Origin: Ascaris suum
Lineage: Eukaryota; Nematoda; Chromadorea; Rhabditida; Ascarididae
DNA: 64,000 bases
Assembly (NCBI GenBank): GCA_013433145.1
Contig: CM024187.1
Coordinates: forward strand, 20,573,826-20,637,825
Reading direction: 5' to 3'
A program made the position numbers and the translations under genes. The first letter of the stretch is position 1. Each line of letters opens with the position of its first letter. Positions 1 through 13,600 of the stretch are shown piece after piece. The notes under the pieces are model-generated. The model saw nothing but the letters and a program-made list of their open reading frames with translations. It was not told where the DNA came from and ran no database searches.

Positions 1-2579
1 AGTTAATATTAGACTTGTTCAGAAGTATACTGCTTAAGAGATTACTCAGAATATTCCATTAGTAAATACGGATATAAGCTGCTAAAATCTATGGCTTCCT
101 CAATGTTTTAGGTAGAGGCTAAACCCGCACAGATGTATACGATAAAAAACCAGGCTTTCAGTTTCAATAGTTTATTTGAACGCATACGTGTAGGTATACT
201 ATTCTTGGGACGATGACATATGATATTTACAGGGCACGGAATTAAAGGGCACAAACATGCTGGTAATAGAAGAATGGAAGCTTTACTGCTCCAAAAGAAA
301 TACGTGTTCATGAAGTCCGAACAAATGTCTAATGGCAGATCGCCGTGGAAGAGTGCAAATGAGTCTAGTCGCTCATTTCGTGAATATTTAATAAGCCCTC
401 TTAGAGTTGCTAATCAGTGTCTACGAGATGCTATATAAATACCTCGAGATTGCAGATTACAGCAACTATAGACTAGTATTCAGCCCAAATTTATCCCACT
501 CAAACAGCGAAAAACACCAATGATTGGACTAATAAAAATTACATCACACCATCCAACCCAAATATTTGTAATAAGTTATCGCCAATATTAGCTTATTTAT
601 ATAAAACAACAAGGAATTCTTTCTGTATCGATTGCTGAGCGAACGTCTATCAAATCTATGCGAACAATATGCATGATGCAAAACAGGTTAGCTGAAGTGA
701 AGCGTTAATGACAACCGGCTGGCTATTTATTTTCGCGCTATTCACATCGCAAGCTTCTATTGTTTAACTCACTCTATGAATCACTTTAGCGTATCTTGCG
801 CATCATCTTTTCTGCCTAATGATTTTCTCTCGATCATTGTATCGTTAAAGCATTTCCATTTCTGCTCGAATTCTCTCTTTGAAGTGTTTTCTTTCCTGGG
901 CGTAATTTTATATCGGTTTGCTCATCAATTTTAGAAACGAAAGATGCATTCATCACATACGTACTCATATTTTTATATCCATACCCAACTGCTCTTCTTT
1001 ATTCTTTTTAAGTTGGAATTTAAGTTTATTTCCGGGTGATTTTTATATTGAACTATTTGATTGAAGTGTAAAGAAGAGTATTTCTTCGATTTATTAGGGC
1101 TAACGTCACATTCGCCGCTAATATCGAGGTGTGAAAATTATTCATTATAGTCGTTTCTTACTATTTATTCCTACACAATAACTCATTTTGCATATGCGAT
1201 CGTTGCTTTGTTGATTGTTCATCAACTAAACTTAGTATACTATCTCTATTATCAGTACAATGCTCTTTGTCAATCCTCTATTAAGGATTTATTAGATATG
1301 CGGTTGTTGATGAACTTAATTATAACTATAATAATCGTTATTCAATATGCAAATATCACTTCTCACCAAACTCTATTGTTGCATGCAATAAATTTTCTTC
1401 GGAGAATCTTCCTTTCGCAATACAAAATACTCTGTGTTGAATAGTAAAAATAATAAACATACAGAATGAATACTCTATGTTCGATATTGGGTATAAAATG
1501 TGAAAAAAATTACTCTTTTTGTTCGAAAATCAAAAGAAATTCGTGGAAAATCTTTGCGAAGAGCACCTCTTATTTCATTAAGCATAAAACGAAATATCTC
1601 CATTGCCTAACTATTAATTCCTTTTTCTTTTGCCATTTTTTTTTTTTAAGCATGCGTCTTCCGCATTTATGATTCGAAAATAGTGCATAATTCCGATCGT
1701 TTTGCTCTTTAAGTATGTTCTATATGCACCTCAATTGGGAATCGAATTGATCACTTCATTTAATATCTGCAAATGTTCCACAATCAAAAAAAAAAAAAAT
1801 GTCCATATGAAATGCATGTGCCATGTGTAGCTGAATGCACTACAAAAAAAAAAAAAAAAAATAGCGGAAAGGATGCGATGTTTATCTCCTCGTAAGTTGA
1901 TGCATTGCCGTTGCTTATAAATGGATCAAATATCTGTCTTACATATATTTACTTAAGAATTTTCTTTTTTTTTTTCTACTCGATTATGGAAGCTAATTTC
2001 AGATTGTGTAAAAATTTTTTTGATTGGAAGATAGTACAGATTGTTAATGCCATCAAAACATGATATCAATAAAAAATGAGAGGGTTTTTTTTTTTTTTTT
2101 TGTTCTAGAAAATATCTACGAAATCGACACCCGTGGTCAATGATCGGTGATCGTTAGGTTCATATTGACATGTGATCATCCATTCCATTCAGCAGTTGTC
2201 GTTTCGTTAACTGGAAAACGTCCTTGAAAGTCAAATAACGTTTGCAATATGTGCACATCGAAATAATATTGGCATTTAATCAATATTATTTTTTATTATC
2301 CCACTCATCACCGATTATTTCTACGCTTTGGGTGGTCCGATAGGTGCCATTCAATGCGATTCGATTCTTTAGCTCTCGCATTATATAATGTGTGGATTTT
2401 TTTTTCACCGAAACAATTCTTTTGTTTTTCTTAATTATAGCTGAAAATCTTAATATGCCATGCTAAAGATATGCAAATATGATGATGAGCACCTTTTAAT
2501 ATATAGTATGCATAACACATATAACCTTAAGTATATGAGAAATATAAGAAAATATAACAGGGCCATGTGAAAATCATCT
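1..2579. other. AT-rich intergenic DNA, no gene seen
   Basis: I see no exon that I would defend here. The stretch is AT-rich with many poly-T and poly-A runs (for example around 1630, 1790, 1843 and 2087). The short open frames it holds are rich in Phe, Leu, Ile and Tyr, as expected from AT-rich noise. Confidence 0.5.
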
Positions 2580-5567
2580 TTAGCGTCCCTCCGCATCACT
2601 AAACATTCTAATTTTTTTCGGCAAATGCTCGATGTATTCACTTTTAACTTCCTCTGTTCTGTTCATCACTTTTTCGTCTGCCTTAATCTCACGCCAATTC
2701 TTTCGAGTCAGTTGAAGTGAGCGTAAATTAGTAACCGTTTCTAGGTGAAGAAAGATATTTTTTGGCCAAAAACTACTGTTTTGGCCATAACAAAAACGCA
2801 ATAAAACTGCTTTATTAGCGATTTCAGAAAGCTTTCGTGCCTGGATGGAGTTGGCGGAGAGTGTTTACATTATTGAGCTCTTACATTATTTCCTTCTCCG
2901 CCGGGGACATTTTTGTGGCTACTATTGTTATAATCGGCATCATGGCGCCCTTTCGTGTTGTTATGCAGCAGGGCCTCGGTTCTATTCATTTCCCTTTTCT
3001 GGTTTCACAAGGTTCAATTTAGCCCTTTTTATGTGTAATATTCTCATAACTCCCTTGCTTCAAGTATCTGTTTCATGCACTTTTAATTGGTTCCTCTAGC
3101 GCATTCTTCAGCTTGTTTTCTCGAAGCATCACATCGTGCAATGACATCTACATGAATGGTTTGTTTCCGAGAACTCACTGCACAAGCATGCACTCTAGAG
3201 GTAACCTGGAAGTAATACCTTTTAGCAGTTATTTATCTTCGGTGAGTTTTCGCACGCAATGGTCACTCCTATTGACCACTTAACGACTCCACATTTCATG
3301 CAGACAAATACATTGCAACGCATCAAAGCAACGCTACGCCATGGTTGATTAGGTGAACAGTGCAAAAATGCGGTACATATTTTTGTTATGAGTAAACGCG
3401 AGTGACCATTAAGCAACGATAAAGGAACACTTAATCAATCAAGTGGTCGATAGCTGTTTCATTGCGCCACACTCACTTGTTGATGTTGCCCCCGAACAAG
3501 CGCGTCTACCATTTCACAAGATAGGATTACCACCACAGAGATTTGTCTAGCAGCTCACAGGTTGACATCACCCAATAATATCCTTCTGCAAAAACATGCG
3601 TATCATATAACGTATCGTACATGAGTAAAGTGCGTCCCAAAGTCTACAGTGATGATGAGCATTTTAATTCGCGGGTGGAATTTCGAAAATCTGCAGATGA
3701 ATTTCTTTGTCGGTAAAATGCAAAAGCTGCAACATTTTGCTGTACAATGTGATGCAAAGTAAGTTTTTAGTACTACATGTAGCCGATGAATTTTTCCTCG
3801 AGAAATCCATCGATAAATTCGAGAGTTTAATTGTTGAAACTTTCAAATTCAATAGTGAATGCGTAGCCTTTTCTTTGGGAGAATTCATTTAGCCTCGAAT
3901 AAGCGAGCCTTTCTTTGCTTTTCACTAATATGTGGGCGCTGACTGTGGCGGGGCACCAGTCGGATGGCTTCTGCGCAATCCCATTTGCAGCGCTGAAACC
4001 CTTCGGGAAATTTTTTGGCAATCATGGGTAAACTGAATGACGCTTGCAACGATCTCACAACGCGCATGCACAAGCACATCGTCGTCGATAGGTTGATCGA
4101 ACTTTTTAAGGGTAACTTTTGTCCAGAACAATATTCTCAAACCAATAAGTTTTCACTCTCTAGAGATACCTACTGGCTCACTTACTAACGCTCACTGGAT
4201 CGTGCCATTGACGTAGCAGATTGCTAACGAATTACTAAGCAGAGACGAACGTGTCACAGGTGCGTCAACCACTTGAAGAGAAAAGACCATGAGAATAACA
4301 GTGCTGCCGAGGATGGTTAGGATGAATTTGGCATGGTCCAAAAAGACGGAAAGGTCATAATCTGTTACCTGCATGTCGGTAGTAGAGGGTGTCATACTTC
4401 CACTTAAATACCTCAAGGCAAAAAACGTTGTCGAAACAAAAAAAAATGTGATCCAGATATTCTTTGTCTGGACGAAAAAACAGCGAATGAGTACCCCTCG
4501 TATCGATCGCTCTTCGTGCATCTATTCATTTCGTTCCAAGTTAGTTTAATAAGAATATCAGAGAATAAAGCATTTTTGTTCCACGGGTCAAGACGTTGTA
4601 TTTTTTTCCCCGTCATGCTTAACTAGGTAGACCATGCCAGGGCATAAGGTTATTGGGGGTGTCAGCATAGAAAATTGTAGATGAGAAGGCTTGGAGCTTA
4701 AGGTTAACTGTGGAGAGGAAAATACTGCAGTATAGTAGTAATCCCAATTATCGCACTAGCAACGCTTCGCGATTCGAAGAATCGTAGAGGTACACCTGTG
4801 AAGAAACATGTGGGTACATGTGAGAAACCATGTAGGTAAATCACTGTGACGCTCTTGAGAACAGTACACCTCTAATTACGAAGAGTGCTCAGCGAACAAT
4901 TTTTTAGTGAGTTTCTTACTTACGAATGATTTTTTAGGACGATTTACATTCGTAATTAGAGGTGTGTCTATAGAGTTTACCTCATTAATAACCCTGTAAC
5001 TCTATTAGCAGTCTACCAATATATGATAAGGTTACGATCTCCATACTCTAAACTTCAAAAAACGTTGACTTGTACTTTGTATTTTAATACTGAATGAAAA
5101 TAGCTCAGCACTGCGGCTAACGAACAATACACGTAATTTCTTCTAACGTTTTCCTTTTGGTCTTTACATCAATGTTGGTTATTGAGATGAAGATAATTAG
5201 CTCAGAAGGTGATCTTGAGTAGGTTTTTAGCCTTGAACGCGAACATTAGCGATTGTTCCCACATCTATTATCCTGGGTCGGTGTTGATTTAAGCGTTGCA
5301 ATTATTGTGTGGAGATGCGTCGTCTCTGAATTTCTATCGCCTTAATGACGGCTGTCGATTTAGCATTGAGTGTTGAGCATAGCGCGTCTTCGATGTTGAT
5401 GCATATTTGGTTGTTGGTGCAAGAAGTGTAGTAGTTTTACGCAACAGCCAGTGGGACGTATTGTTTGCTCTCCAGGAAGCGATGATGTAGGCTGTCAACA
5501 AGCTGAATAAGAGGCACACTGCGGGTGTCACTAGACAGAGTGTCGAGTTGTTCGCGCTTTCATTCAT
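2580..5567 (-). CDS. tentative four-exon gene, small two-pass membrane protein
   Basis: I do not recognise this protein. Four minus-strand exons join in phase: 5567-5441, 4361-4236, 4115-3957 and 2740-2580 (stop), giving 190 aa. Residues 1-9 (MNESANNST) hold two N-glycosylation sequons, and residues 11-32 are a hydrophobic segment. A second hydrophobic segment starts AKFILTILGSTVILM in exon 2. The rest is hydrophilic; exon 3 contains KKFDQPIDDDVLVHARCE and exon 4 is charged, with KNWREIKADEKV, ending FSDAEGR. Donors are GTAAAA, GTAATT and GTGCCC; acceptors are AACAG, AAAAG and CCTAG, so several sites are weak and exon limits may move. Exons 1, 2 and 4 look the most protein-like. It may be a real lineage-specific gene, two genes or partly chance. 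The order of evidence is open frame, phase agreement, then residue composition; there is no homology. Confidence 0.35.
3621..3716 (+). CDS. short hydrophilic open frame, possible small exon
   Basis: An ATG opens a 31-residue frame beginning MSKVRPKVYSDDEHF and ending EFLCR. Its charged composition is unlike the surrounding AT-rich noise. A possible donor (CG|GTAAAA) lies at its end, but I found no phase-compatible acceptor after it. It overlaps no exon of the opposite-strand model, falling between exons 3 and 4. It could be a first exon or chance. Confidence 0.15.
   Translation: MSKVRPKVYSDDEHFNSRVEFRKSADEFLCR
4866..4965. repeat. short element with perfect 17-bp terminal inverted repeats
   Basis: Positions 4866-4882 read ACACCTCTAATTACGAA and 4949-4965 are the exact reverse complement, enclosing 66 bp without coding capacity. 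The size and ends suggest a MITE-type non-autonomous DNA transposon. No clear target-site duplication is seen at the edges. It lies in the intergenic stretch or the first intron of the tentative minus-strand gene. Confidence 0.6.
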
Positions 5568-8500
5568 TAGTCGCTTAACGCATTGTGTTTTGAAGTAAAA
5601 AGAAACGTTTATGGAAGCGTGTGAGTTTGTTGCCGTTTAACTGTGCATTGGGCTTCATATATGCCATCTTTTATAAATGTACGAGAACTTTACTGGACAT
5701 CTTTTCTGAGTTTCTTATTAGTCTCCTAGTATCAAGCCTTTTCCTGCTCTCCGTTCCTACAACCCCATCCCCCCTCAACACCTTTATTTTAAGACTGCAA
5801 ATTTTCTTGCGAGTGGGTTCATAATGCATGTTGCTCTGTTTATTCTGTCGGACTTTGTTGTGATTATTTCCAACAAGATTGTTCCATTGAAGAATCATGT
5901 GGCACGCTCCCTTCTTCATCGTTTTCCTCTCTCTTTTCCCCACCCGCTCCTCTTTTTCTCCTCCTCTTTTGCTCCCTCCCTCCTTTGTTGCTAACCGACA
6001 TTTAGTAGTTTCCTTTTAAAACAATAGCTTATTCGTTTTACTTATATTGAGTTCACGTTCCTTACTTTGCAATTCACTTTTTCATGATCTGCAGTCCATA
6101 TTTGTACATGCAGAGATAAACTATGAGTTTTTAGTTGAGTGGACCATTTTCGTTTGCATTTCACAGATGGCGCGATAAAAACTTCATCGACTAGGAATTA
6201 GACGGGTGGTCCGTCGAGATTTTCGGTGTGCAATTGCTCGTCACCTCTCATCTAGTGTATTTTGCTGCGCTCTTGTCCACATTGCCGGATATATTTTAGG
6301 TTGATTGTAAAAGGTTCGATACTGTTGATAATTGCTTTTTTTTCTCTCTCTGCAGTTGTTAGCAGCAAGTAATCGCTCCCATATTACCTCTGATCACATT
6401 TACGATCGGCTCTACAAAGTGAAACTTTGTGCTGAGGATTATGTTTTTTCGGCGACCTGTGCTCCTCTTCATATGCTTTTCAAATTCCCTTCGCTAAAGC
6501 CTATTATGGCGATGTAATATCTATTTGAGTGTATGCATATGGCTATCTCTGTGCCCATTTCTTCCATTCATGAGTTGCTGAGGCTAGAATCACGATGTTT
6601 AATGGGCTCAATGTATGATAAGAAATGTCCACCTACGACGCATTTTACACTGATCCGTCAACCATAGTTATTTAAAGGTGAAAGCAACTGCATTCTACAG
6701 TGGCCGGATCGCGAAAAAATGGATTTTTACTGAATAATTTGTGGAGCTGTCGAAATAATTGGAGAGATGTCGTTCTGTTGTAACTTCATTTTTTGTTGGC
6801 GACTTATGGAATCGGTCGGTCATTTGAGAGGGATGCAGAAGCATTTTTCGTACCAAGTGCTTTCTTAGGCTTTTTGCATTCGTTTATTTTTAATTTTTTT
6901 TTCCTTTGTGAAAATTATTCATACGTGGCTTCGCTATCATTCAATAATGTCCTATATTATCAGATGAGCTTAGCGAACTTTTACGCATAGCCCATATGGT
7001 ATTAAGCATGTTATCGTTTAAAATTGTTGCTTTTGATAGCGTCGAAAAATAGCCGTATCTTTGCTTCGTAGTACACATAATCGACATAAACGAATTGACC
7101 GTTGCAACGATTTTAGGCACTTTCACTCAGTTTCGTTCCCATGTTGGCTTTTTTATTGTTTTTGCAATGATGTGCTTTTTCTGTTACGGAGAGCGGCGCT
7201 TGGAAGTGCACGCTCAAGTCCATCTTTCATTCACACTTTTTGTCCCTCATGTTCTGCTTTCCAGATTGTATTCTTTACGACTGTAAAATATTGTTTATTT
7301 AGGCAGTATATATTTGGGGGGGGGGGGGGTCGCAATGCAAAATAGGCAATTAGAAGCCCAACAGAAGGATAGCTTACATAGCTTACGTGAGAAAAAAAAA
7401 GTTGTGTGTTTATGAACAAGATGAAATAAGATCGTTTGTCTGTCTGTGTTTTCTTTGAAGACATTTTTGCAGAGTGCGCTATAATTTGATAATTCATCGG
7501 ATAATTTTGCTCGATGATTCTTCTTTCCCTGCCTCCCCTCGTTCCTCATTTATTCTATCATTGTCTCCAATATGCCAAAAAAAAAATACTGAAATTATGT
7601 CACCGACGATATTTGCAAATTTATTTGCAATGCTGACGTGAAGTGTTGAAATTTGAAAGAGTGTCTTCCTTCAACTATGTGTTATTGATCGTTAGAAAAA
7701 TTGCAATTTGTACACATATGATATGCATCGTGCGAGAACACATTTCCTTGAAAGCAGTCTTTGAATGCAACAATGCATCATAACAGTTGTTGCACTTTTT
7801 ATGATCTTGTCTGTCTGCACATCCGTATGTTTCGATGCCTATGTTTGATTGTTTGTTTGTTTGTTTTTTTTTTTTGTGTGTGTACTCATTGAGAGATACC
7901 AAAGAAGAAAGAATTATTGAGAATATGCCAGCAATTTGGTTATGAGACATAGTATCTTATTTTAGTGTTTTCCATGCATTATACATTCTATGGAGGGCGC
8001 TTCATTGAGCACAACTCGTTTTTTTACATCGTCGATCGGTTCTCATTTCCAGAACTAATAAAACAAGATCGTATATTAGGTTAAGTGAACGGATATGAGG
8101 GAATGGATTATGCGAGTGTCTTCTATATGTAAGCTTCAGATTCAATTCCAGCCAAATATTTAGCGCTTATCACTATGCGTTCTGTAGTTGCGAATGTTCT
8201 GTTGAAAAGCTATTCGGAAGCCAATGAGTAGATACTAAATGATAAGTGCTAGCTGATTAAGTCTTCTGAAAATAACATATTCATAGAAGATGATGTGTTT
8301 GAATGAGGTGCATATTCGTATATAATGAGCGGAAAATATCACTTTTGAGGAATTACATTTTTAATGCAAATTTTTCAATAGCGATCAATTTATTCAATAA
8401 AAATGAAGTGTGAAACATTCTCGATAGCTGATTTAGCACCAATAAAATAGTCTCCGTTGATTTCTTTATAAGTTTTAAAGAAAATCATCGCCACAACAAC

Positions 8501-9219
8501 AATAACAATAAAAAAAAAATTGCATCTTACTGAAGTGGTCTCTTATTTTATACTTCCAGAATTTAATTGCTTTCTTTTGCTTTATACTTAATGCTGACTC
8601 TGCTGTAGAGATCCGAAAGTTTTAGTGTTTTTATAGATCGTGGCTTCAGCTCTATTAAAAAAAACTTGCAAAAACATCCCCACATGTTTTGGTTCTAAGA
8701 TAAGGGTTGTTGTAATGGTCTGTGGAAGAATTAAAAGAAGATTTTGATTATACAGATTCGCGAGCAACGCAAAATTTCACGGAAGTAATAGAATATGGAG
8801 AAGTTTCTGTGAGTTACCAAAGGAAGGAAATAGACGTGTTTCCATGTGCCTGCATCGAAATGTTTTAAATGACTACCAGTCAAGCAATATATATTTTCGT
8901 TTCATTCCTCATAGAATTCAACTCTCGTTTTCTGCATCTTAATCGCTAAGTGAGGGCAACAAATTTGAATACATATATGATATACTTTGTGCCAGGCCAG
9001 TTAAGTTGAGCTGTTAACTAACACGAAAGATTATGTTAGCGTTATTGGCAGTATTTCGTGATTTTTTTGTTTATAGGGAGAGAAGGGGGAAGTGTCTAGC
9101 AGTTTGGATACGAGTGGGTTATATTCATCTAAAGTAACACTCGTTTTTAACATTCGGTTTTTGCGGAGAGAGCACTCGAAGAATGATGCAATCGCAAAGC
9201 GAACAGGGATCACTAATAG
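5568..9219. other. gene-poor stretch with repeats and one possible exon
   Basis: Mostly AT-rich sequence. A 14-G run lies at 7316-7329 and a (TTTG)n/poly-T tract near 7850-7876. At 6355-6516 an open frame follows a good polypyrimidine-CAG acceptor and reads through to a TAA. Its product, containing SDHIYDRLYKVKLCAEDY, is not recognised. I see no other defensible exon. Confidence 0.35.
7316..7329 (+). repeat. G14 tract
   Basis: Fourteen uninterrupted G after TATATATTT, in gene-poor sequence. Confidence 0.9.
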
Positions 9220-9372
9220 ATGGATGCAACCGGCGAGTATAGCAATGATGAATCGGAGGCGACGTTGCGGCTCTTATGTGATGCGACGTTGCCATCGGTC
9301 ACCAATCACTGTGTTGTGTTTTCGTTTTCGTGCTCGAGCACCCGCATCAAACAACATTCATTGTTTTTTTAA
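9220..9372 (+). CDS. possible first coding exon, unknown product
   Basis: An ATG right after an AATAG opens a 50-codon frame. The first 25 residues look like protein (MDATGEYSNDESEAT, then LRLLCDATLPS) and then become Phe/Ser-rich, as if the exon ends near 9297 at a CG|GTCACC or similar donor. The sequence is more GC-rich than its surroundings. No downstream partner was found. A link to the sestrin gene 10 kb away is possible only as speculation. Chance is the main alternative. Confidence 0.2.
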   Translation: MDATGEYSNDESEATLRLLCDATLPSVTNHCVVFSFSCSSTRIKQHSLFF

Positions 9373-10611
9373 TCTTTGATGCCTCTTCCTCTGACTGTAT
9401 TATGCATAGAGGTGAGAATGAGGTATTTGCCATTGTGCATTTACTTGGAAAGAGTTTGATGTAAAAGGAAATTTCAATTCACAAGAGGAGAGTGGAACAA
9501 TACGAGTATGTCCACGTTCCCGATAGAACATCTCAGAGTCGTTTCAGCTCTTCACAAATATGCAAATGCATACTTCAAAGGTTTTATCATATTTGCTTTG
9601 TTTTGTATGTATCATAAATGCATTATTGTGGAACTAATGCTGCATTAATATTAATATCTCTGCTATAAAAGTTGCTTCAGTTGAATTTCGCCTTTTAAGC
9701 TTCACTAAAAAGTGTTCTTTTTTTCACCCCACTATTTCGATTTTCAATATTCTCCAATTTTTATTTACGCTTAGCGCCACGAGTTGTGTTTACTATTCAG
9801 CTTTGAGTATTTGAATAAACGCATTTATCAGTTCCCTAATTCATGGTGATCGTCATATGAGCATCGAAACAAAACAAAAAAAAAAAATGAAGTTCCTCTT
9901 TTTTTTTCAATATTTCAACGGAGCACTAAAGTATGTAAAGTCTGGCTCATGTGAAAGTGTTGATTTTTCGTTATAAACGTTGGAACGTTGCCAAGAACTC
10001 TGTTCGTATTGATGAACGCAACTACTGCCTCGAAAAAAAGTTTATTTTATAAACGTTTGGTCCGGTTTTTGCAATAAAAGAATTCAGCAGTGCTCTTAAA
10101 ATTGCCCTTTTGCCTTTCTTGCATTTCTCCGTTTAGTGTACACATGGATCTTAGTCCCCCCACCGTTCCTTCCCCACTCCCCTTTCGCCAGCTCTGACGA
10201 ATTGATGAGTGTTTCTCATGGATGCCCTTTATTTGCTTTCAACAACGTATAAACAAGTCGTAGTTGATTTAATACATGGGAGTTCAATTTCGAATTGCTT
10301 CCAGAATTTTTTGCGAAATATTATTAAAATAAAGACGATTTTAAAGGGGCATAATTTGTCTTTCATCCTTTGCATATGCTCGTAATAGTGAAAACGATAT
10401 AATTTGAAAAGAGTTGAATGCATTTTTCATTTGTTGAGGTATTGCGCGAGATCGATACAAACAAACTAGCCAAAGAATTGAAATTTGCAACGAAAAGAAG
10501 CCGACAAAGTTGTAGAAATTGCACTGCCATCAAATATTATGAATTGCCGTCAAGAAATATATGAAGACGATTTGCCGAATCGTTTGTTTTGATGCCATGC
10601 AATGATCTGTG

Positions 10612-10633
10612 CTCTCTCTCTCTCTCTCTCTCT
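10612..10633. repeat. (TC)n microsatellite
   Basis: Eleven CT/TC units in the region upstream of the sestrin gene. Confidence 0.9.
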
Positions 10634-13600
10634 GCTCGTTTCAGAACGCGCCAGTCGTGTGTCTTTCGCTCGCAACTCGGCTGCAAAAAATCTCCACTGC
10701 ATCGCTGTCTTCTGACGCGGTTGCGAACTTCTGGATTATAAACCATTATCGCCCTTCTCCGTTTTTCTTTTCTTTTTTTTTTTTTTTTGAATCGCTCAGG
10801 ATGTCATGTCACCGTCCTTGGGCTCTACAGATCTAGTGCGATTGTTCATCTAGTTGATTAGAGTGTTCTTTGGCAGCAAGCGAATGAGGTTTCTGGATGT
10901 TAAGGGTCTCGAAGCTGCTACCGCGCAAATATTCACTTGAAGGAGTCAGTGTTTCCACTCCGAGCTCCTTGAATCGGATGTCTCAGTGCAAAAGTGTTCC
11001 TGCAACGTTAGCTGTTCGTTCATTTCAAGACAACGGCTTGTTTTTTTTTCCTGCAGTCACCTTTTCTTGCATTTCAAATTGTCGTTTTGGATGTACTTTC
11101 TCTGGATACATGATTCCTATCTACTGAACGTTGTTCTAAGGCTGATTAATGACAGTTGCGGCTGTTTCATATGGTCGATTGTTTGTCCGATGTCTGGGTC
11201 AGTTTTTCCCACGTCTTCGATTTGTTTGCGAGAGTCTAAATCATACTTTTTATCCTAGGCTAATTGCTGCACTAAACAACCCATAGCTTCTTTACTCCAC
11301 GCGTTCTTCTGGCTCTTATTATGACGGTTTCCCTTTTTGTCTGCTCTTCAAAGGAACGTCATCATCTCCCATTTGGCTATGATCTGCCGATGCATCGTCC
11401 CGTTATTGCCAAAATTTTGACGCTTGTTTGATTTTGTCTGCATCCACGCTGATTGTTCCTACTGAGCCTTTCATTAGTCGTTGTTGTTCGACGTAAGGGA
11501 AGTATGGCTTTGTCAGTCAAACATGGTCCCATGCTATTCTTGCAGCGAATAATTTCTAAAGGAATTTCACTTGAAAACCGGAATTTGTATTGGTATTTTA
11601 GTGGTCTAAAAATATCAGTTGGTCACTTTTTTTCAGTTGTAATCTCGAAGTTTGGTTTCTAACGAATCCCTTAGATTAGTGACCGATCGGTGCGTTTCAA
11701 GTTTAATCGATTTTAGACGAATTTCGTTCGTGAAGTAACATCTTTCTATTATCGACCGAAAAAAATCTTATTCAATTGTGATTATAAATACCCGATCGCA
11801 AATTGCGCTTTAATTTGATGGAATCTTAACCTTAACGCTAGAGTAAAATACTACTATCGTTTACAATCATAATATCACATTCGAATTGCCCGTTTTTTCT
11901 ACACCGCTAAATTCTGAGCATTAGAAAATTGATATGAATAATTATTGCGGTATGATTCGCATAGCTCGCCATTTTTGTGTTTTTTCTTAACGCTATAAGG
12001 AAATGCTAATCTTTTTTTTTTAATCCAAAATGCGAATATAATCCATTATTTTACTGCGTGAAAGTGGCAAAACGAGGGAAAGGACCGTTTAAGAGAAGGT
12101 GCAGTGATATATGTTTTTGCTTTCCGTTCACTAGATTGATCGCTTGCATGAACCACTGACAAATAATGTAATGTGTAGGATGATGCAATCATATTTTAAA
12201 TTATCTGATTGCTTGTAATAACAAAAACCACAGAAAATTAGTTATCCAGTAGAAGTAGTGGAAATTTTACTATTTGCAAAATGCATGCAAATTTTTATTT
12301 ATCTCTTATTTCATTTCAACATATTTCAAGCTTGATAGAATAATTGGAAAGCCGGTTTAGCCGATCATCTGGTAGTTTTTGCATCTCTAATATTTCCGAT
12401 AGTTTTTGAGTTGAGAATACAAGAGAAATAAATATGCAAATATGCGACAGAAATGAGGCTGCTATAATGCGTAATGCGCTTTACAAGTGCAATTTGAGAT
12501 TCGGCGTGATAATGAATATTCTAGGTAAAAGGGGTTAATTTTAACGGCTTTTTCGCTTTCAGCTAAATTTTGTTTTAATTTAGCTCAATTTCTATTCGTT
12601 ATGGATAGTGGATTACAAAAGAAGTTCCTGTATGCGACAGCAGAATCCCTTATGATGTTTTAGTGGAATCGATTCTGCTTAACCATGGAGTTCTTGCGGA
12701 ATGGCTTCTCGGCCAGTTTTCCCGGCCAAGTCATCCCACACTGGGCTTTCATTTTTTTTGCTACTCAACACGTCATAATTGAGTGCTTCGATACATCATA
12801 AATATGGCATAGCTGTACAGTTGCATACTTACTTGTTTATATATGTTTGCAGTATTCAGTCGATTTGCTGTTAGGTGTTTAAGAAACCATCGCAGTGTGC
12901 TCGTCGAAACTTTGGCCCTGTGAAGTGAAGCTGTGCTTCGTCATTGATTCCTGTCCTCCCTATGAATGCTTCAGTATTTTCGTTGACGTACTTCTGAACT
13001 TCACTGTTCTTATTTTTTCTACTTCCGTCTATATAACTGGGGGATATTTAACCAGTGCTGTTCTATCGATACGATTTGAACAGAAAGGAGTGGAAGACGC
13101 TCGACCTACTTCGAGTTAGCATATAACCGGTTGTTTTAGTGCATTGTGTTTGAAGTATATCGCAATAATATCTTTCCGGGTTATTGTTGTTTATAACATA
13201 AAATGGGCACTTAAATAAGTAAGGTGGATACACAGACAGATACAAACAGATCGGACAAGGTGGCCATTATTGGCAGCGCGAGAAGTGCCGAGTAAGGGAA
13301 CAAGCATGGCAATAGCGGCCAAAGGCTTTATGAGGGACCCCATTATGTAAACTGCTGAAATTATTTGGCATTGGCATTATTGTTGTTTAGTGGTGGTGTG
13401 GTTGTTGCTGCAATTGCTGCAACGCGAAACACAACGCTGCCGAGGCAGAAAGCAATAATGCGCGTTATTTGTGTGACACCGGCTGGCACGCACACGGCGT
13501 GCTCTCGAACACCTCGCCGTGTCTATGCCTCCAGTACGAGAAGCATATTTTAAAAGCGCATCGTGCTCGTTTAATTGACAGATGCTTCTTTGTCACATTC

